A stretch of DNA of 33,204 bases from positions 1-33,204 of the forward strand of contig JAICGY010000003.1 of NCBI GenBank assembly GCA_025922915.1, in the 5' to 3' direction. This DNA comes from Candidatus Methylomirabilota bacterium (GTDB taxonomy: Bacteria; Methylomirabilota; Methylomirabilia; Rokubacteriales; CSP1-6). The notes under the pieces were generated by a model. The model had not been told where the DNA came from. It ran no database searches and saw only the letters and a list, made by a program, of their open reading frames with translations. Positions 24,731-33,204 of the stretch are shown one piece after another; positions within the stretch are counted from its first letter, which is position 1; each line of letters starts with the position of its first letter. The position numbers and the translations under genes are program-made.

Positions 24731-26514
24731 TGGCCGGCGGACCCCGGGGGCGGGCGGCGGGCCTGCTGCCCATCGCGCTCGTGCTCGGCGCCGGGCTGCT
24801 CCTGACCTTCACGCTCCAGGAGCGGTACCACCACCGGATCCTGACGCTCGTGCTCGTCTGGGCCACGATGGGCCTGTCCTGGAACATCATCAGCGGCTAC
24901 GCGGGGCAGACGTCGTTCGGCCACCAGGCGTTCTTCGGCATCGGCGCCTACGTGACCGTGCTGCTGATCCTGCACGCCGGCCTGACGCCCTGGATCGGCA
25001 TGCTCGTGAGCGCCGCGGTGGCCGTGGTGGCCGCCGCCCTGATCGGCTTCCCCACCTTCCGGCTGTCGGGGATCTACTTCGCGCTCGCCACCCTCGCGTA
25101 CCCGCTCATCCTCCGGATCGCCATGGACTTCCTGGGGTACCAGGAGGTCGCGATCCCGATGGCCCGCGAGCAGCCCGCGCTCTACATGCAGTTCCGCGAT
25201 CCCCGGGCCAACGACCTGCTGTGCCTGGGCGTGTTCGGGGCGACGCTGCTGCTCTCGCGCGCGATCGAGCGGGCGCGGCTCGGCTACTGGCTGCGCGCCC
25301 TCCGGGAGAACGAGGCGGCGGCCGAGGCCATGGGCGTCGACACCTTCCGCTGCAAGATGGCCGCGTACATGCTGAGCGCGGCGCCGGCGGCGATCGCGGG
25401 CGCCGTCTATGCCCACGTCGTCCTCTACGTCGTCACGCCGGACTCCGTCTTCGGCACGCTCGCCATCGTGCAGACGCTCGTGGTCTGCCTGGTCGGCGGC
25501 ATCGGCTCGCTCTGGGGACCGGTCATCGGCGCCGCGCTCATGCTGCCGGTCAGCGAGATGCTCGACACCTGGGTGGGCGACCGGTTCCCCGGCATCCAGG
25601 GCGTGATGTACGGCGCCGCCCTCGTGGCGATCATCCTGGTCGCCCCCGAGGGCCTCTACTGGCGTCTCCGGGGTCTGCGGCGAGGCGCCCGGCCCGCCGC
25701 GCCGCCGGTGGCCGTCGTCGCCGGGCCCGGCCCGGCGCCCGCCGTCTCCCGGGCGCCGGACGGAGGCGGGGAGCCGTTGCTCGAGGCCCGCGGCGTGTCG
25801 AAGGCGTTCATCGGCCTGCAGGCGCTGGACGACGTCAGCTTCGCGGTCCGCGCCGGGGAGATCCTGGGCATCATCGGGCCCAACGGCGCCGGCAAGACGA
25901 CGCTGTTCAACGTGCTCAACGGGTTCCTCCCGCCCGACCGCGGCGAGGTCCGATACCGCGGGGAGCGCATCAGCGAGCTGCGGCCGAGCGCCGTGTGCCG
26001 GCGCGGGATCGGACGCACCTTCCAGGTCGTGCGCAGCTTCCCGCGCCTGACCGTGCTCGAGAACGCGATGGTCGGCGGGTTCGTCCGGGACGCGGAGCCC
26101 GCCGCCGCCGGCGCGCGGGCGCTCGCCGCGCTGGAGCGCACCGGGCTCGCGGCGCGCGCCGGGGCGCTGCCGGGGAGCCTGACCACGCTCGAGCTGCGGC
26201 TGATGGAGCTGGCGCGCTGCCTGGCCACCGACCCGCGGCTCGTGCTGCTCGACGAGCCGCTGGCCGGCCTGAGCGCCGAGGGCGTGGAGGCCATGATCGC
26301 GCACATCCGGCGGCTGCCGGCGGCGGGGGTGACGGTCGTGATCATCGAGCACACCATGCACGCCCTCGTGCGGCTTGCCGATCGCCTGCTCGTGCTGGAC
26401 CACGGCCGGCGCGTGGCCGACGGGCTGCCCGCGGAGGTCACGCAGCGTCCGGAGGTCATCGAGGCGTACCTGGGAACGCGGTGGCTCCGCCGTGCTGAGC
26501 ATCACCGGCCTTAG
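24730..26514 (+). CDS. fused LivM permease - LivG ATP-binding protein
   Basis: One 594-aa ORF: permease 'WNIISGYAGQTSFGHQAFFGIGAYV...RALRENEAAAEAMGVD', then Pro/Ala linker, then Walker A 'GPNGAGKTTLFN' and Walker B 'LVLLDEPLAGLS'. Confidence 0.9.
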   Translation: MAGGPRGRAAGLLPIALVLGAGLLLTFTLQERYHHRILTLVLVWATMGLSWNIISGYAGQTSFGHQAFFGIGAYVTVLLILHAGLTPWIGMLVSAAVAVVAAALIGFPTFRLSGIYFALATLAYPLILRIAMDFLGYQEVAIPMAREQPALYMQFRDPRANDLLCLGVFGATLLLSRAIERARLGYWLRALRENEAAAEAMGVDTFRCKMAAYMLSAAPAAIAGAVYAHVVLYVVTPDSVFGTLAIVQTLVVCLVGGIGSLWGPVIGAALMLPVSEMLDTWVGDRFPGIQGVMYGAALVAIILVAPEGLYWRLRGLRRGARPAAPPVAVVAGPGPAPAVSRAPDGGGEPLLEARGVSKAFIGLQALDDVSFAVRAGEILGIIGPNGAGKTTLFNVLNGFLPPDRGEVRYRGERISELRPSAVCRRGIGRTFQVVRSFPRLTVLENAMVGGFVRDAEPAAAGARALAALERTGLAARAGALPGSLTTLELRLMELARCLATDPRLVLLDEPLAGLSAEGVEAMIAHIRRLPAAGVTVVIIEHTMHALVRLADRLLVLDHGRRVADGLPAEVTQRPEVIEAYLGTRWLRRAEHHRP

Positions 26515-27199
26515 CGTCGCGTACGGCGGCCTGCACGCTCTCGAGCGCGTCTCGCTCGAGGTGCGGGCGGGGGAGTTCGTGACGATCGTCGGGCCCAACG
26601 GCGCTGGCAAGACCACGCTGCTCAAGGCGATCTCCGGCGCGGTGCCGGCGGCCGCGGGCCGGATCGAGTACGGCGGCCGCGACCTCGGCCGGCTGGCCGC
26701 CGCCGCTCGCGCCCGGCTGGGCATCGCGCACGTGCCAGAGGGGCGCAAGGTGTTCCCGTCGCTGACCGTGCTCGAGAACCTCGAGATGGGCTCCTACCGC
26801 GCGGAGGCGCGGCGGCGGCGGGCCGAGGGGCTCGACATGGTCTACGCGCTGTTCCCGCCCCTGCGCGAGCGGCGCGGCGAGCTGGCGGGCACGCTCTCCG
26901 GCGGCCAGCAGCAGATGCTGGCCCTCGGCCGCGGCCTGATGGCCCGGCCCGACCTGCTCCTGCTCGACGAGCCCTCGCAGGGGCTGGCGCCGCGGCTCAT
27001 CGAGGCGATCTTCGAGGCGATCGCGCGGATCCGGGAGGCCCGCGGCCTCACGATCCTGCTCGTCGAGCAGCGCGTGGTCGAGGCCGTCGAGCTGTGCGAC
27101 CGCGCGTACGTGCTCGAGACGGGGCGCATCGTGCTGGAGGGAGGCCGCGAGACGCTGCTGGCCGATCCGCGCGTGCAGCGCGCGTACCTCGGCGCGTGA
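26492..27199 (+). CDS. ABC transporter ATP-binding protein LivF-type
   Basis: 'GPNGAGKTTLLKAISG', 'TLSGGQQQMLALGRGLM', 'LLLLDEPSQGLAP'; GTG start overlapping upstream gene. Confidence 0.92.
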   Translation: MLSITGLSVAYGGLHALERVSLEVRAGEFVTIVGPNGAGKTTLLKAISGAVPAAAGRIEYGGRDLGRLAAAARARLGIAHVPEGRKVFPSLTVLENLEMGSYRAEARRRRAEGLDMVYALFPPLRERRGELAGTLSGGQQQMLALGRGLMARPDLLLLDEPSQGLAPRLIEAIFEAIARIREARGLTILLVEQRVVEAVELCDRAYVLETGRIVLEGGRETLLADPRVQRAYLGA

Positions 27200-27212
27200 G
27201 ACGGGGAGGGCG

Positions 27213-28166
27213 ATGGTCGAGCTCGGATTCCAGGTCCTGAACGCCGGGCCGCTCGCGACGCCGGACCGGGCGGTGGAGGTGGCCGGCCGGGCGGAGGCGC
27301 TCGGCTACGAGTCGCTCGTGGTGACCGACCACCTCGTCATCCCGCGCCACCCGACCTCGCGGTACCCGTACAACGAGGCGGGCCGGCTCTTCGTGCCGCC
27401 CGACGCCGACTACTTGGAGCCGCTCACGATGCTGTCCTTCCTCGCCGGCGCCACCCGGACGATCCGGCTCGGCCCGAGCGTGCTCGTGCTCCCGTATCGC
27501 AACCCGGTGCTCACGGCCAAGATGCTGGCGACGATGGACGTCCTCTCGGGCGGGCGACTCTTCGTCGGCGTCGGCGTCGGGTGGCTGCGGGAGGAGTTCG
27601 AGCTGATGGGGACGCCGCCGTTCGAGCGCCGCGGCGAGGTCGCCGACGAGTGGATCCGGATCTTCGTCGCGCTGTGGACCGAGGCCGACCCGACGTTCGA
27701 GGGGCGCTTCTATCGCTTCCGCGACATGGGCTGCTTCCCCAAGCCCGTGCAGAAGCCGCACCCGCCGCTCTTCGTCGGCGGCAACACGCGCCCGGCCATC
27801 CGGCGCGCCGCGCGGCTCGGCCAGAGCTGGCACGCGATCCGCGTCCGCGTGGAGGAGCTGCCGCCGCGGCTCGCCTACCTCCGCGAGCAGCTCCGCGCTC
27901 ACGGCCGTCCCGACGACGCGTGCGGGCTCAGCGTCCGCTACGGCGTGCGCATCGTGGGCCCCGCCGGCGACGCGAGCCGCCGGGAGTTCGAGGAGCCGGG
28001 CCGCGTGTTCGTCGGCACGGCGGCCCGCGTGGCCGAGGACCTCCGGCCGATCCTGGCGCTCGGCCCCACCCACGCCATCTTCGACTGCCGGGCCGGCTCC
28101 CACGCCGAGGTGCTCGAGACGATGGAGCGGCTGGCGACCGAGGTGTGGCCGCGGCTGACCGCCTGA
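27213..28166 (+). CDS. LLM-class (luciferase-like, probably F420-dependent) oxidoreductase
   Basis: 'AEALGYESLVVTDHLVIP', 'LSFLAGATRTIRLGPSVLVLPYRNPVLTAKMLATMDVLSGGRLFVGVGVGWLREEFELMG', 'GCFPKPVQKPHPPLFVGGNT'. Confidence 0.88.
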   Translation: MVELGFQVLNAGPLATPDRAVEVAGRAEALGYESLVVTDHLVIPRHPTSRYPYNEAGRLFVPPDADYLEPLTMLSFLAGATRTIRLGPSVLVLPYRNPVLTAKMLATMDVLSGGRLFVGVGVGWLREEFELMGTPPFERRGEVADEWIRIFVALWTEADPTFEGRFYRFRDMGCFPKPVQKPHPPLFVGGNTRPAIRRAARLGQSWHAIRVRVEELPPRLAYLREQLRAHGRPDDACGLSVRYGVRIVGPAGDASRREFEEPGRVFVGTAARVAEDLRPILALGPTHAIFDCRAGSHAEVLETMERLATEVWPRLTA

Positions 28167-28167
28167 C

Positions 28168-29682
28168 CTACGGTGCGCGCGCGGCGCCCGTCGCCGCATC
28201 CGCCAGCCACGGCGCGGCATCGGGATAGCCGCGGGCGAGCACCTCGACGGTCGTGCGGAGCATGGCCGCCTCCACGAGCCGCTCGGCCTCGGCGCGGGCG
28301 GCGGGCTCGCCGCGAGCCACCAGGCTCCAGGCCTCGGCCAGGGTCGGCCGGGACTCCGCGAGCGCGGCGGCGACGAGCTCGACCCAGCGCGGCGAGATCT
28401 CCACGTCCTCGTAGCCGCCGCGGCCCCGACCGAAGTGGGCCACCGCGAGGTAACGCAGCACGGCCTGCCCGGCCAGCTCGTCCAGGAACGCGGGGGACCA
28501 GGAGACGCCGGGCTCGCGCTCTCCCGCCACGAGCCGGTAGCCGGCCGCCACCCCGGCGCCGCCGAGGGCGCCCGCGATCGCCCCGAGCACGGCGCCGCCT
28601 CCGAAGCTGAGGCCCGCGATGGCCACGTCCGCGGCGAGGCCGCCGAGCGCGCCGCTCACGGCGCCGCCGACGATGGCCCCGCGCCGGGGCGTGAGCCACT
28701 CCTCGTTAACGACGACGAAGTGCTCCATCCGCTCCTGCAGCGTGAGGCGCGAGCGGCCGTCGAGCCCGTGGGCGGTGATCAGCGCGTCGACGAGCTGGCG
28801 CGTCCGCGCCTCAAGGCGCTGCCGGAGCCGCCGCATGGCGCGCCGGCTCGCGCCCAGGGAGAGTCGCGGCACGCGGGCGAGCGGCCCCGAGCCGGCGGGC
28901 GTGGCGCTCTCGCGATCGGCGGCGGTGGCGACGAGGTAGGCCGTCGTCCGGCGCACCGAGTCGCGCATGACGGCCAGGCTCTGGGCGCGCCACGCGCGGG
29001 CGCACCGCTCGAGGACGTCTTGCGGGCCGGGGGGCAGCAGGGGCGCCAGCCGGGCGAAGAGGATGCCCTCCTGCACCCAGCACCGCGAGAAGGCGTCGAG
29101 GGCGAGGACGTCGCGCACGATCGGCCACGGTGCCGCGTGCTCGCGCCACACCTGCTCCAGCCGCCGGGCCTCGGCGGCCCCCGCCTCGCCGGCGACCATG
29201 GGCAGGGCCGGCCCCGTCTGGTTGAGCACGACGAGCACCGGGTGCCCGATCCACGTCAGGAGCTCGAGCTCCGGGCGGACGTAGGCCGCGGCCCCCGGCT
29301 CCTCGGTGGCGTTCACGAGGTACAGCACGGCGTCGCTCTCGTCGCGCGCGTGCCGGAGGGCCTGCTGGCTCGACCAGAGCGGGCGATCCGTGAACCGGTC
29401 CCAGACCTGCCCGAGCAGCCAGCCCACCGGGTTGGCGTGGCCCTGCAGGCGCTGCACCAGCCGGACGGTGTTCCCGAGGCCGGGCGTGTCGGCCAGGACG
29501 AGGCGCGCGCCGTCCGCCTCGATGAGCGTGTGGTGCTCGGTGTGCTCGGTGACGTGGGCCTCGTCGCGCACCTCGCCCACGTCGCGGCGCAGCAGCGTCC
29601 GCGCGAGCGTCGTCTTGCCGATGTTCGTGTGCGACACCAGGCTCAGCGTCACGCGCGTCCGCTCGGCCGCGACGTCGCTCAC
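28168..29682 (-). CDS. DUF3482-type P-loop GTPase
   Basis: 'LSLVSHTNIGKTTLARTLLRRDVGEV', 'LADTPGLG', glycine-zipper segment 'GAIVGGAVSGALGGLAADVAIAGLSFGGGAVLGAIAGALGG'; GTGA overlap with upstream DUF2868 gene. Confidence 0.75.
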   Translation of the reverse strand: MSDVAAERTRVTLSLVSHTNIGKTTLARTLLRRDVGEVRDEAHVTEHTEHHTLIEADGARLVLADTPGLGNTVRLVQRLQGHANPVGWLLGQVWDRFTDRPLWSSQQALRHARDESDAVLYLVNATEEPGAAAYVRPELELLTWIGHPVLVVLNQTGPALPMVAGEAGAAEARRLEQVWREHAAPWPIVRDVLALDAFSRCWVQEGILFARLAPLLPPGPQDVLERCARAWRAQSLAVMRDSVRRTTAYLVATAADRESATPAGSGPLARVPRLSLGASRRAMRRLRQRLEARTRQLVDALITAHGLDGRSRLTLQERMEHFVVVNEEWLTPRRGAIVGGAVSGALGGLAADVAIAGLSFGGGAVLGAIAGALGGAGVAAGYRLVAGEREPGVSWSPAFLDELAGQAVLRYLAVAHFGRGRGGYEDVEISPRWVELVAAALAESRPTLAEAWSLVARGEPAARAEAERLVEAAMLRTTVEVLARGYPDAAPWLADAATGAARAP

Positions 29683-31211
29683 GCCGGCTCGAGCGCGGGC
29701 CAGAGGCCGCGGTGCAGGCTCGCGATCGCCTGGTCGTCGGCCGGGCCGTCGTCCAGGTCCAGGTGCACGAGCGGTGTTCCGGCCCGCGCCGCCACGCGGT
29801 CCCACGCGCGCCGGCGGTCCGCCACCCGCTGGGTCTCGGCCCCCGTGCCCGTCAACCGCGCGCGGTAGGACGCGCCGTCGACGAGCGCGACGGCGCGGCG
29901 GCGGTCGCCGCCACCGCGCGCCACCCACGCCGCGAGCTCCTGGAGCACGGCGCCGTGCACCTCGTCCTCCGGCGACTGCGCGAGGTTGAACACGACGGCG
30001 CGCCAGGTCTCGGGCGCGCCGGCGCCCGCCGCCGCCGGCTCCGTCTCCGGCACGGCGGCGCCGTCCCCGCCGTAGGGGACCGACGGCGCGATGCCGATCT
30101 CGGCGGCCCCGCCGGCCAGGGACCGCAGCAGGGCGGCGACCGCCTGCTGCCCCGTGCTGCTCAGCCGGACGCCGTAGGGCACGACCAGCACCCGGGCCAG
30201 CGCCCGTCCCGCCGCCGTCAGGCGCACGAAGTACGCGGACCGGAGATCGACGGGCCGGTGGGCGCTCAGGCGGCGCGCGCGCCGGAGCGCGATCGCGGCC
30301 AGGGCCAGGCGCGGCAGGACCACGGCGAGCAGCGTCGCGAGGGCGTAGCGGTGGATCCACGGCGCGGCATCCCCCGAGCCCGGCGCGCGCATCGCGGCGA
30401 GGCCGGCGGCATCGGGGATCGGCTCCCCGAGCAGATGGCTGGCGGGGCCGAGCAGGACGACAAGCACGACGCGGAGATCGCCGGCATCCATGAAAGTGCT
30501 TTCCCAGGTCGCGCGGTACTCGAACGCGAGCCCGCGCCCGTAGGCCCCGCCGAGCACCCCGAGCGCCAGGAGCGCGGCCCCGACGTGGAGCAGCACCTGC
30601 ACCCGTGCCGCGAGGACCGGCACGGCCAGGGGCCGCCAGCGCCTCAGGAACAGGCCGACGGCCGGCCAGGCGGGGTCGTCCTCCTCGGTCGCGGCCGGGC
30701 GAACCTGCCGGCGCGCGCGCCTCTCCGCCCAGGCCATGAGCAGACGCGTCCAGCCGTGCGTCGTCCCCGCGGTCGGCTCCGGCCGCGGGCGGGCGGGGCG
30801 GCCCCGGCGCGTCGCATCGAGCGCGGCGAGGGCGAGCCGGCCCGCGTACACGGCGAGGTTCCAGAGGATCAGGCCGAGGATCGGGACGGACAGGATGTTG
30901 ATCCGACGCTCGGGACCGAGCGCGTCCGTCAGGAGCCCGGCGGCCCCGGCCGCGAGCAGGAGCGCCCAGACGGCTCCCGCCGGGAACCGCGTCGCTCCGA
31001 GCACCGTCTCCACCCACGGGTGGCGCGGAGCCAGGCGCTCGATCAGCCGCGAGGCGCGATGGGCGAGGAAGGGGACGGGGTCGTCGCCCTCGCTCTGCCG
31101 GGCCGCGCTCGTCGCGCGCTCGCGCTCCTCGAGCGGAAGCAGCCGTCCCTGCCGATCGACCTCCTCGATCGCCTGGACCAGCAGCACGCGCCGGGCGGCC
31201 TCTTCCTGCAC
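29679..31211 (-). CDS. DUF2868-type membrane protein
   Basis: 'VQEEAARRVLLVQAIEEVDRQGRLLPLEERERAT...', multiple TM segments, translationally coupled to the DUF3482 GTPase. Confidence 0.7.
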   Translation of the reverse strand: MQEEAARRVLLVQAIEEVDRQGRLLPLEERERATSAARQSEGDDPVPFLAHRASRLIERLAPRHPWVETVLGATRFPAGAVWALLLAAGAAGLLTDALGPERRINILSVPILGLILWNLAVYAGRLALAALDATRRGRPARPRPEPTAGTTHGWTRLLMAWAERRARRQVRPAATEEDDPAWPAVGLFLRRWRPLAVPVLAARVQVLLHVGAALLALGVLGGAYGRGLAFEYRATWESTFMDAGDLRVVLVVLLGPASHLLGEPIPDAAGLAAMRAPGSGDAAPWIHRYALATLLAVVLPRLALAAIALRRARRLSAHRPVDLRSAYFVRLTAAGRALARVLVVPYGVRLSSTGQQAVAALLRSLAGGAAEIGIAPSVPYGGDGAAVPETEPAAAGAGAPETWRAVVFNLAQSPEDEVHGAVLQELAAWVARGGGDRRRAVALVDGASYRARLTGTGAETQRVADRRRAWDRVAARAGTPLVHLDLDDGPADDQAIASLHRGLWPALEPA

Positions 31212-31321
31212 GCTCGCATTGTAGCCACCCCCTTCGGGGCGGTGACGTCGCGCCGCCTCCCGGCGTGTGTCCCGGACCATCCCGGGCTAAGCTTCCGGAG
31301 CGATGGCCCCGGACGCGCGTG

Positions 31322-33010
31322 ATGGCTCCCCCTGATCTCGTCCTGCACAACGGCCGCATCATCACGCTCGACCGCGGCTCGCGCGTGGCGCAGGCGCTCG
31401 CGGTGCGCGGCGAGCGCATCGTCGCCGTGGGCGAGGCGGCCGCCGTCGTGCCGCTGGCCGCGCCCGGCACGCGCGTCGTCGACCTGGCCGGCCGCGCGGT
31501 GCTCCCCGGCCTCTTCGACGCGCACCCGCACGTCGACCGGGAGGGGCTCAAGCACCGCGGCGGCATCCCCATCGCCGGGCTCTGCTCGGTCGGGGAGATC
31601 GTGGACGCCGTGCGGGCGGCGGCCCGGTCGGCGCGGCCCGGCGAGTGGATCGTCCTCATGCCGATGGGGAGCCCGCCGCACGACTACGTCAGCCGGCCGG
31701 ACCAGCTGGCGGACGGCCGCTTCCCGGACCGCCACGATCTCGACGCCGTCGCGCCGGACAACCCCGTCTACATCCGTGCCGTGTGGGGGTGGTGGAGCCG
31801 CCGGCCGTTCCCGTCGGTGGCGAGCTCGCGCGCGCTGGCGCTGGCCGGCGTCACCCGCGACACGCCCGCGCCGCACAACGTCGAGATCGTGCGCGACGCA
31901 CGGGGCGAGCCGACCGGCGTGTTCCTCGAGCGGAACTTCGTCCCTGTCCTCGAGTACACGCTCTTCCGCGCGTTGCCCCGCTTCACCCAGGACGACCGCG
32001 TGGCGAGCGTGCGGCTCGGCGCCGCCGCCTACACGGCGGCCGGCACCACCGCCTGTTTCGAGGGCCACGGGCTGACGCCGGCGCTCGTCCGCGCCTACCG
32101 CGAGGTGCACGCGCGCGGCGAGCTGACGCTGCGGATGCACACGCCGCTCAGCGTGCCGAGCGCCGTCCACGACGACGCGCGGCTCGTCGAGCTCTTTCGC
32201 CACCAGGCCGGCGTGGCCGGCGGGCGGGGCCTGGGCGACGACTGGCTCCGCGTCGAGGGGCTCACCCTCGGCGGCACCGCCGACACGCGCGTGGCGGAGC
32301 TGGTCGCCTCCGGCTACCCGTACGAGCAGTGGGCGGGCCACTTCTACCAGGCGATGGGCCACGCGCGCTTCGTGCGGCTCGCCACCGAGGCGGCGCGCCT
32401 CGGCCTGCGGGTGAGCTGCATCGTGAGCCGCGATCTGGAGTACGCGCTCTCGGCGTACGAGGCCGTCGACCGCGAGGTCCCGATCCGCGACCGCCGGTGG
32501 GTCGTCGTCCACGTCAACGAGGCCGGCGCCGACCAGCTGCGCCGCATGAAGGCGCTCGGCGTCGTGGCCACGGCCACGCCGGGCTTCCTCTACATGGCTG
32601 GCGACCGCTACGGTCTCGACGCGCTCGGCGACCGCGGCGTCCCGCTCCGCCAGCTCCTCGACGCCGGGGTGCCGGTCGCCCTCGGCACCGACGGCGTCCC
32701 GTGCTCGATGCTGTGGACGCTCTGGCAGGCCCTCGCCCGGTGGGACGGGGACGCGACGCGCCGGCTCGGCGAGAGCGGGCTCGGCCGCGAGCAAGCGCTG
32801 CGCCTGGCGGCCCAGACCGGCCACCTCCTGACCTGGAGCGAGGACCGGCGCGGCGCGCTCGAGGCCGGGCGCGACGCCGATCTGGTCGTCCTCGACGGCG
32901 ATCCGCTCACGTGCCCGGAGGACGAGCTCGCCGACCTCCCGGTGGTGATGACCGTGGTCGGCGGCCGCGTCGTGTACGAGCGGACGGCGCCGGGCACGCG
33001 CTACGCGTAG
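31322..33010 (+). CDS. amidohydrolase family protein (YtcJ-like)
   Basis: 'DLVLHNGRIITLDRGSRVAQALAVRGERIVAVG', 'VVDLAGRAVLPGLFDAHPHVD', 'LGTDGVP', 'GALEAGRDADLVVLDGDPL'. Confidence 0.9.
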   Translation: MAPPDLVLHNGRIITLDRGSRVAQALAVRGERIVAVGEAAAVVPLAAPGTRVVDLAGRAVLPGLFDAHPHVDREGLKHRGGIPIAGLCSVGEIVDAVRAAARSARPGEWIVLMPMGSPPHDYVSRPDQLADGRFPDRHDLDAVAPDNPVYIRAVWGWWSRRPFPSVASSRALALAGVTRDTPAPHNVEIVRDARGEPTGVFLERNFVPVLEYTLFRALPRFTQDDRVASVRLGAAAYTAAGTTACFEGHGLTPALVRAYREVHARGELTLRMHTPLSVPSAVHDDARLVELFRHQAGVAGGRGLGDDWLRVEGLTLGGTADTRVAELVASGYPYEQWAGHFYQAMGHARFVRLATEAARLGLRVSCIVSRDLEYALSAYEAVDREVPIRDRRWVVVHVNEAGADQLRRMKALGVVATATPGFLYMAGDRYGLDALGDRGVPLRQLLDAGVPVALGTDGVPCSMLWTLWQALARWDGDATRRLGESGLGREQALRLAAQTGHLLTWSEDRRGALEAGRDADLVVLDGDPLTCPEDELADLPVVMTVVGGRVVYERTAPGTRYA

Positions 33011-33204
33011 AACGCCTCGCGGGTCGTGGGGGCGACGCCGCCCGTGCGGTCGCCCTGCTTGCGCAGGAGCACCTGGTAGAGGCCGATCGAGCCGTGCTCG
33101 AAGGCCACGGCCGAGCACGTCAGGTAGAGGAGCCAGGTGCGGTAGATCCGCTCGCCGGCGATCGCGCGCGCCTCGTCGGCCCGCGCGCGCAGGCGCTCGA
33201 CCCA
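33001..33204 (-). CDS. C-terminus of cyclopropane-fatty-acyl-phospholipid synthase-like methyltransferase (truncated by window)
   Basis: Reverse translation 'WVERLRARADEARAIAGERIYRTWLLYLTCSAVAFEHGSIGLYQVLLRKQGDRTGGVAPTTREAFYA*', open to window edge. Confidence 0.7.
   Translation of the reverse strand, partial: WVERLRARADEARAIAGERIYRTWLLYLTCSAVAFEHGSIGLYQVLLRKQGDRTGGVAPTTREAFYA

Noticed and set aside
31212-31321. Possible CCCC-TTCG-GGGG hairpin in the DUF2868/amidohydrolase intergenic region
   Set aside because: Stem is short and interrupted; not convincing without conservation.
29712-31322. 536-aa plus-strand ORF opposite the DUF2868 gene
   Set aside because: Low-complexity Arg/Gly/Pro-rich shadow translation without recognisable features.

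Overview
High-GC bacterial chromosomal segment with about 26 supportable coding regions and no tRNA, rRNA, CRISPR array or transposase that I could see. Main blocks: (1) a divergent B12-binding radical SAM gene next to a six-gene operon (2674-8668). This operon encodes a BadI/MenB-type ring hydrolase, an acyl-CoA ligase, two SDRs (one BadH-like), a second crotonase and an acyl-CoA dehydrogenase. Together these match the full enzyme set for cyclohexanecarboxylate-CoA degradation to pimeloyl-CoA. (2) A cupin / NnrS-like membrane protein / radical SAM-SPASM / CopD-like cluster. (3) A DUF748 (AsmA-like) gene convergent with an apparently 3'-truncated DUF481-type gene. (4) Two complete branched-chain-amino-acid-type (HAAT/Liv) ABC transporter operons, the second with a LivM-LivG fusion. 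(5) Between them, an arsR-arsI-like pair with a near-consensus sigma70 promoter that overlaps an AT-rich inverted repeat and is probably leaderless, plus a stand-alone response-regulator receiver. (6) An LLM-class oxidoreductase, a DUF3482 GTPase + DUF2868 membrane-protein pair, a YtcJ-like amidohydrolase, and the C-terminus of a CfaS-like methyltransferase. Several perfect inverted repeats lie in intergenic or convergent positions. Family assignments come from motif recognition by eye; no database search was run.
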